DNA of 39,207 nt. Source: Patescibacteria group bacterium UBA4664 (GTDB taxonomy: Bacteria > Patescibacteriota > Saccharimonadia > CAILAD01 > BJGX01). The position numbers and the translations under genes are program-made. This document shows positions 37,088 to 39,207 of the stretch, piece after piece (positions within the stretch are counted from its first letter, which is position 1; every line of letters starts with the position of its first letter). Under the pieces are notes generated by a model that was not told where the DNA came from, ran no database searches, and was given only the letters and a program-made list of their open reading frames with translations. Location of the stretch: assembly GCA_943354575.1 (NCBI GenBank), contig CALRCL010000003.1, positions 1 to 39,207 on the forward strand, in the 5' to 3' direction.

Positions 37088-38032
37088 ATGGCTGATAGTT
37101 TAAAAACAAAAATAGCACATTCTGGCTGGAACAGACTAGTCTTAGTTATACTAACGACTACTCTTGTTCTGGTCAGTTTTGCTACTGTCCTAAGAGACAA
37201 TTTCACTACCGGCGCAAAGAGTTATTTATTTTTAAAGGAATCGCAAGCTTTTGATAACATCTCGCAAATTGCTAAAAATGAAATCAGCAATAACTTGCCC
37301 GATAACATTAAAAACAACTTTGTAAAACGGGCAATCATTGCAAAGATTACGGATATTATAATAACACCCGAAAATGTAGCAAAGGTTGCCGAGCCAGGCA
37401 TTATAAGACTCTACACGGTAGCCGGCGAGGCTACAAAAATTGCCGACAAAAAGATTGTCTTTGATACGGCCACCTTTAAGTCGCAGGCCAAAGAATACCT
37501 ACCTGCGGTGGGGCTACCAAAAGGGCTAGCCGATACTACCTCAGAATTTGTAGGCTCAATACCCGACACAATCACAATACTAGATGTCGAAAATAACCCT
37601 AATTCGCCATTAGCAATACTAATAAAACTACAGTCGGCTTTTAAGGCCATCTCTACCGTTACCAGCGCCCTATGGTGGGCCGTGATAGCTAGCATCTTGG
37701 TTGTGCTGCTGCTAAATATTAAAAGCCTACGCAGGCTTCTCAAAACATACTATTTGGCTTTTGGTATTTCCGCCGCATTGGTACTTGGGTTGTCGTATGG
37801 TGGTCCTGCAATCACATCTGCCCTACTGCCAGCATCCACGCCCACCAATGCCCTAGTCAATAACCTAGTCAATAACTTCTGCCTGATGACTCAAGGCTAC
37901 GGCTGGATACTTTTATCGATTGCAGCTGCCACCCTTGCCATTAGCTGGCTAACGAACACTACGAAAGCTAAGCAAACCATTGCATCTGTTCAGCTAAAAG
38001 TATCAGACTTCAAGAAAAAGACTTTTTCTTAG
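37088..38032 (+). CDS. Hypothetical membrane protein with one external domain, 314 residues
   Basis: One N-terminal membrane helix (about 18-37), an external domain of about 150 residues with mixed helix and strand (FDNISQIAKNEISNNLPDNIKNN onward), then three C-terminal helices (about 195-215, 225-245 and 275-292) and a Lys-rich tail. No family recognised. It starts 6 nt after the DUF308 stop with no separate promoter, so it probably belongs to that transcript. A weak A/T hairpin (AAGAAAA/TTTTCTT, 38012-38030) overlaps its last codons. Confidence 0.75.
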   Translation: MADSLKTKIAHSGWNRLVLVILTTTLVLVSFATVLRDNFTTGAKSYLFLKESQAFDNISQIAKNEISNNLPDNIKNNFVKRAIIAKITDIIITPENVAKVAEPGIIRLYTVAGEATKIADKKIVFDTATFKSQAKEYLPAVGLPKGLADTTSEFVGSIPDTITILDVENNPNSPLAILIKLQSAFKAISTVTSALWWAVIASILVVLLLNIKSLRRLLKTYYLAFGISAALVLGLSYGGPAITSALLPASTPTNALVNNLVNNFCLMTQGYGWILLSIAAATLAISWLTNTTKAKQTIASVQLKVSDFKKKTFS

Positions 38033-38040
38033 ATAGCAGG

Positions 38041-38541
38041 CTAGATTCCTAAATCTGAGAAGCTGTCGATATAAAGATTAAGGTCGTCCAGAAGAGGCTG
38101 GATGCTTTCGGTAAAGCTGCTGTTCGCCTCGGTAGTGTATGTTTGCCCATTATTGAGCGTGATGCTAATGGTATAACTAGGGCCCCCGATTAGGGGTTTT
38201 TGAGCATCCTGCTTGTTGGCCATTATTTTATCGATGACCGAATAATTATAAATGTCTTTTTGGAGCGCGCCAAACTTATCGGCCTGAAGGTTACAAGCTG
38301 TAGATGTGGCCTCGTTTGAGATTGTCTTGGTAACTGTAATGCTACAGCTCGTGCTAGTTAGCTCAAAAACCGTAGTCTGCTGAAACTCTGGCGATACCGG
38401 GCCCGAGTTGGTGGTTATGGTGATAGACCGCAGCTTGTGCGAGAAGCTGTTTTGGGCAATTAATAATATCCCGACTATTAGGGCGACGAATATAAGTATT
38501 CCGGTGATAAGTTTTTTGGCTGCTGAATAATTGTTTGGCAT
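38041..38541 (-). CDS. Hypothetical single-pass exported protein, 166 residues
   Basis: The ATG at 38541 has a Shine-Dalgarno (GGAG, 8 nt upstream); a longer reading to 38595 has none. A short basic head is followed by an N-terminal membrane helix (about 13-32, LITGILIFVALIVGILLIAQ) and a beta-rich external domain with two cysteines (in TSCSITV and TACNLQAD) that may pair, and a motif SYTISITLNNGQTYTTE. No lipobox or sortase signal. No family recognised. An extended -10 (TGC TATGAT) lies about 25 bp upstream. Confidence 0.7.
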   Translation of the reverse strand: MPNNYSAAKKLITGILIFVALIVGILLIAQNSFSHKLRSITITTNSGPVSPEFQQTTVFELTSTSCSITVTKTISNEATSTACNLQADKFGALQKDIYNYSVIDKIMANKQDAQKPLIGGPSYTISITLNNGQTYTTEANSSFTESIQPLLDDLNLYIDSFSDLGI

Positions 38542-38629
38542 TGTTTTCTCCTTTTTTATATCATAGCACCTTTCAAAAATAGTAAAATAGTACATTTATC
38601 TGTATCATGAAATTATATAAGGAGAACTA

Positions 38630-38998
38630 ATGAAAAAATTAAGCATTATAAACATCTGTGTTTCGCTACTGTTTTTAGCTATTGCCGTAATTGTACTAAT
38701 CGACTTGCTGGGGCTTCTTGACTCCTCGGTGATAATTTCTGAGTACTGGCCTGTGCTACTGGTTTTCATTGGACTCTTTACGATATCTCCCTCTAGGGCT
38801 AAGGGTAATGGTTTTTCGTTCGGTATTATGACTCTAGGGCTAATTTTTATGCTCCGAAACCTAGGCGTATTCAATACCCAGACAGGTAAAGTGATGCTTG
38901 TAATACTGCTAGCCTTGTGTGGTTTAGTAGTGCTGATATTCGCAACTTCCAAGAGTGGCGATAGCACCAAGCAAGACAAAAAAGATCTCTACTTCTAG
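38630..38998 (+). CDS. Small membrane protein resembling the LiaI/LiaF membrane region, 122 residues
   Basis: Four membrane helices are seen, ordered in pairs, with the segment EYWPVLLVFIGLFTI, which recalls the conserved WPlllI.GL.ll motif of DUF5668/LiaF-type envelope-stress sensors. The C-terminal cytoplasmic DUF2154 domain of LiaF is absent, only a Lys/Asp tail (SGDSTKQDKKDLYF) remains. A clear AAGGAG ribosome binding site supports the start. The 3' end overlaps the convergent partial gene by 4 nt (stop codons overlap). Confidence 0.7.
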   Translation: MKKLSIINICVSLLFLAIAVIVLIDLLGLLDSSVIISEYWPVLLVFIGLFTISPSRAKGNGFSFGIMTLGLIFMLRNLGVFNTQTGKVMLVILLALCGLVVLIFATSKSGDSTKQDKKDLYF

Positions 38999-39207
38999 TC
39001 TTTAGTAATTGGCTGGCGGATAATTGTTCTTAGCCGACCAGTCTTGGTGCGTGTTGGGTCGCTCAAATATATACTATGGAGTCTCAGGGCGGGCTTAAAG
39101 CCTTTTTTATCTAAAAAGGCATTCAGCGTATCGGTAGCTTTTTGTTCATTCTTAAGCAATCCTGTGTGTAATACCTGTACGGAAGTTTTTTCTTGTAGCG
39201 ACGCGAT
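38995..39207 (-). CDS. GyrI-like domain protein, C-terminal 70 residues (cut by window edge)
   Basis: The reverse strand is open from the window edge to TAG at 38997-38995. The translated end includes VQVLHTGLLKNEQKATDTLN, FLDKKGFKPALRLHSIYLSDP and the closing RLRTIIRQPITKD, which matches the end of GyrI-like/effector-binding small-molecule-binding proteins (HEIYLSDPR...KTILRQP). The start and most of the protein lie outside the window, so the ligand or partner cannot be judged. Confidence 0.75.
   Translation of the reverse strand: MASLQEKTSVQVLHTGLLKNEQKATDTLNAFLDKKGFKPALRLHSIYLSDPTRTKTGRLRTIIRQPITKD

Noticed and set aside
38012-38030. Terminator after the 314-residue membrane protein
   Set aside because: The stem is only A/T pairs inside the coding end and has no T-run beyond it; too weak to call.

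Overview
The window is 39 kb of compact bacterial chromosome with short gaps and the standard genetic code (TAA, TAG and TGA all stop; ATG, GTG and TTG starts). It most resembles a member of the Candidate Phyla Radiation (Patescibacteria), probably Candidatus Saccharibacteria (TM7). This is inferred from the mix of universal genes with stripped or altered cofactor sites, many unrecognised small membrane proteins, and a Gram-positive style envelope set (LCP protein, MurE-like ligase, no outer-membrane genes). No tRNA, rRNA, CRISPR array, IS element or phage gene was seen.

Layout. 1-4640: recA (cut by the left edge) and a leftward run ftsK > rodZ-like > yajQ. 4640-11940: a leftward RNA-metabolism block, DHH-family protein > truB > rpsO > pnp > uracil-DNA glycosylase > rnj, with a near-perfect sigma70 promoter at its head. 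It holds both main RNA-decay enzymes (PNPase and RNase J) next to S15 and a pseudouridine synthase. 11950-12400: a GC-rich, hairpin-rich stretch that looks like an unidentified structured RNA, beside a 55-residue membrane peptide gene. 12490-18310: rpsT (rightward), holA and mutM (leftward), a small rightward operon of two unknown genes, and polA. 18370-23730: a small unknown gene, then rpoD and dnaG (the classical primase-sigma pair) and an O-antigen-ligase-like protein with TPRs; a 28-bp near-identical repeat sits just upstream of both dnaG and the ligase gene. 23770-29670: a surface-anchored Pro/Thr protein with a partner that carries an internal duplication, a MurE-like ligase, and an 820-residue protein whose C-terminus looks like a clan CD cysteine peptidase. 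29690-33600: trhO, pyrH, a small membrane protein, dus, and a nicotianamine-synthase-like enzyme. 33660-39207: an envelope cluster with an LCP protein, two DUF308/HdeD paralogues flanking a Bax-inhibitor-1 protein, more membrane proteins, and the end of a GyrI-like gene.

Themes. Several enzymes have lost metal or catalytic residues while keeping their fold motifs: the primase lacks all four zinc ligands, the family-4 uracil glycosylase lacks two of four Fe-S cysteines, and the DHH protein has lost its catalytic motifs. Many genes have a perfect -10 box 6-10 nt before the start codon and no Shine-Dalgarno, suggesting leaderless mRNAs; others have clear AGAAAGG or AAGGAG sites. The strongest leads for something new are the structured RNA at 11959-12230, the slippery A9 end of the DHH gene, the clan CD-like 820-residue protein and the nicotianamine-synthase-like gene.
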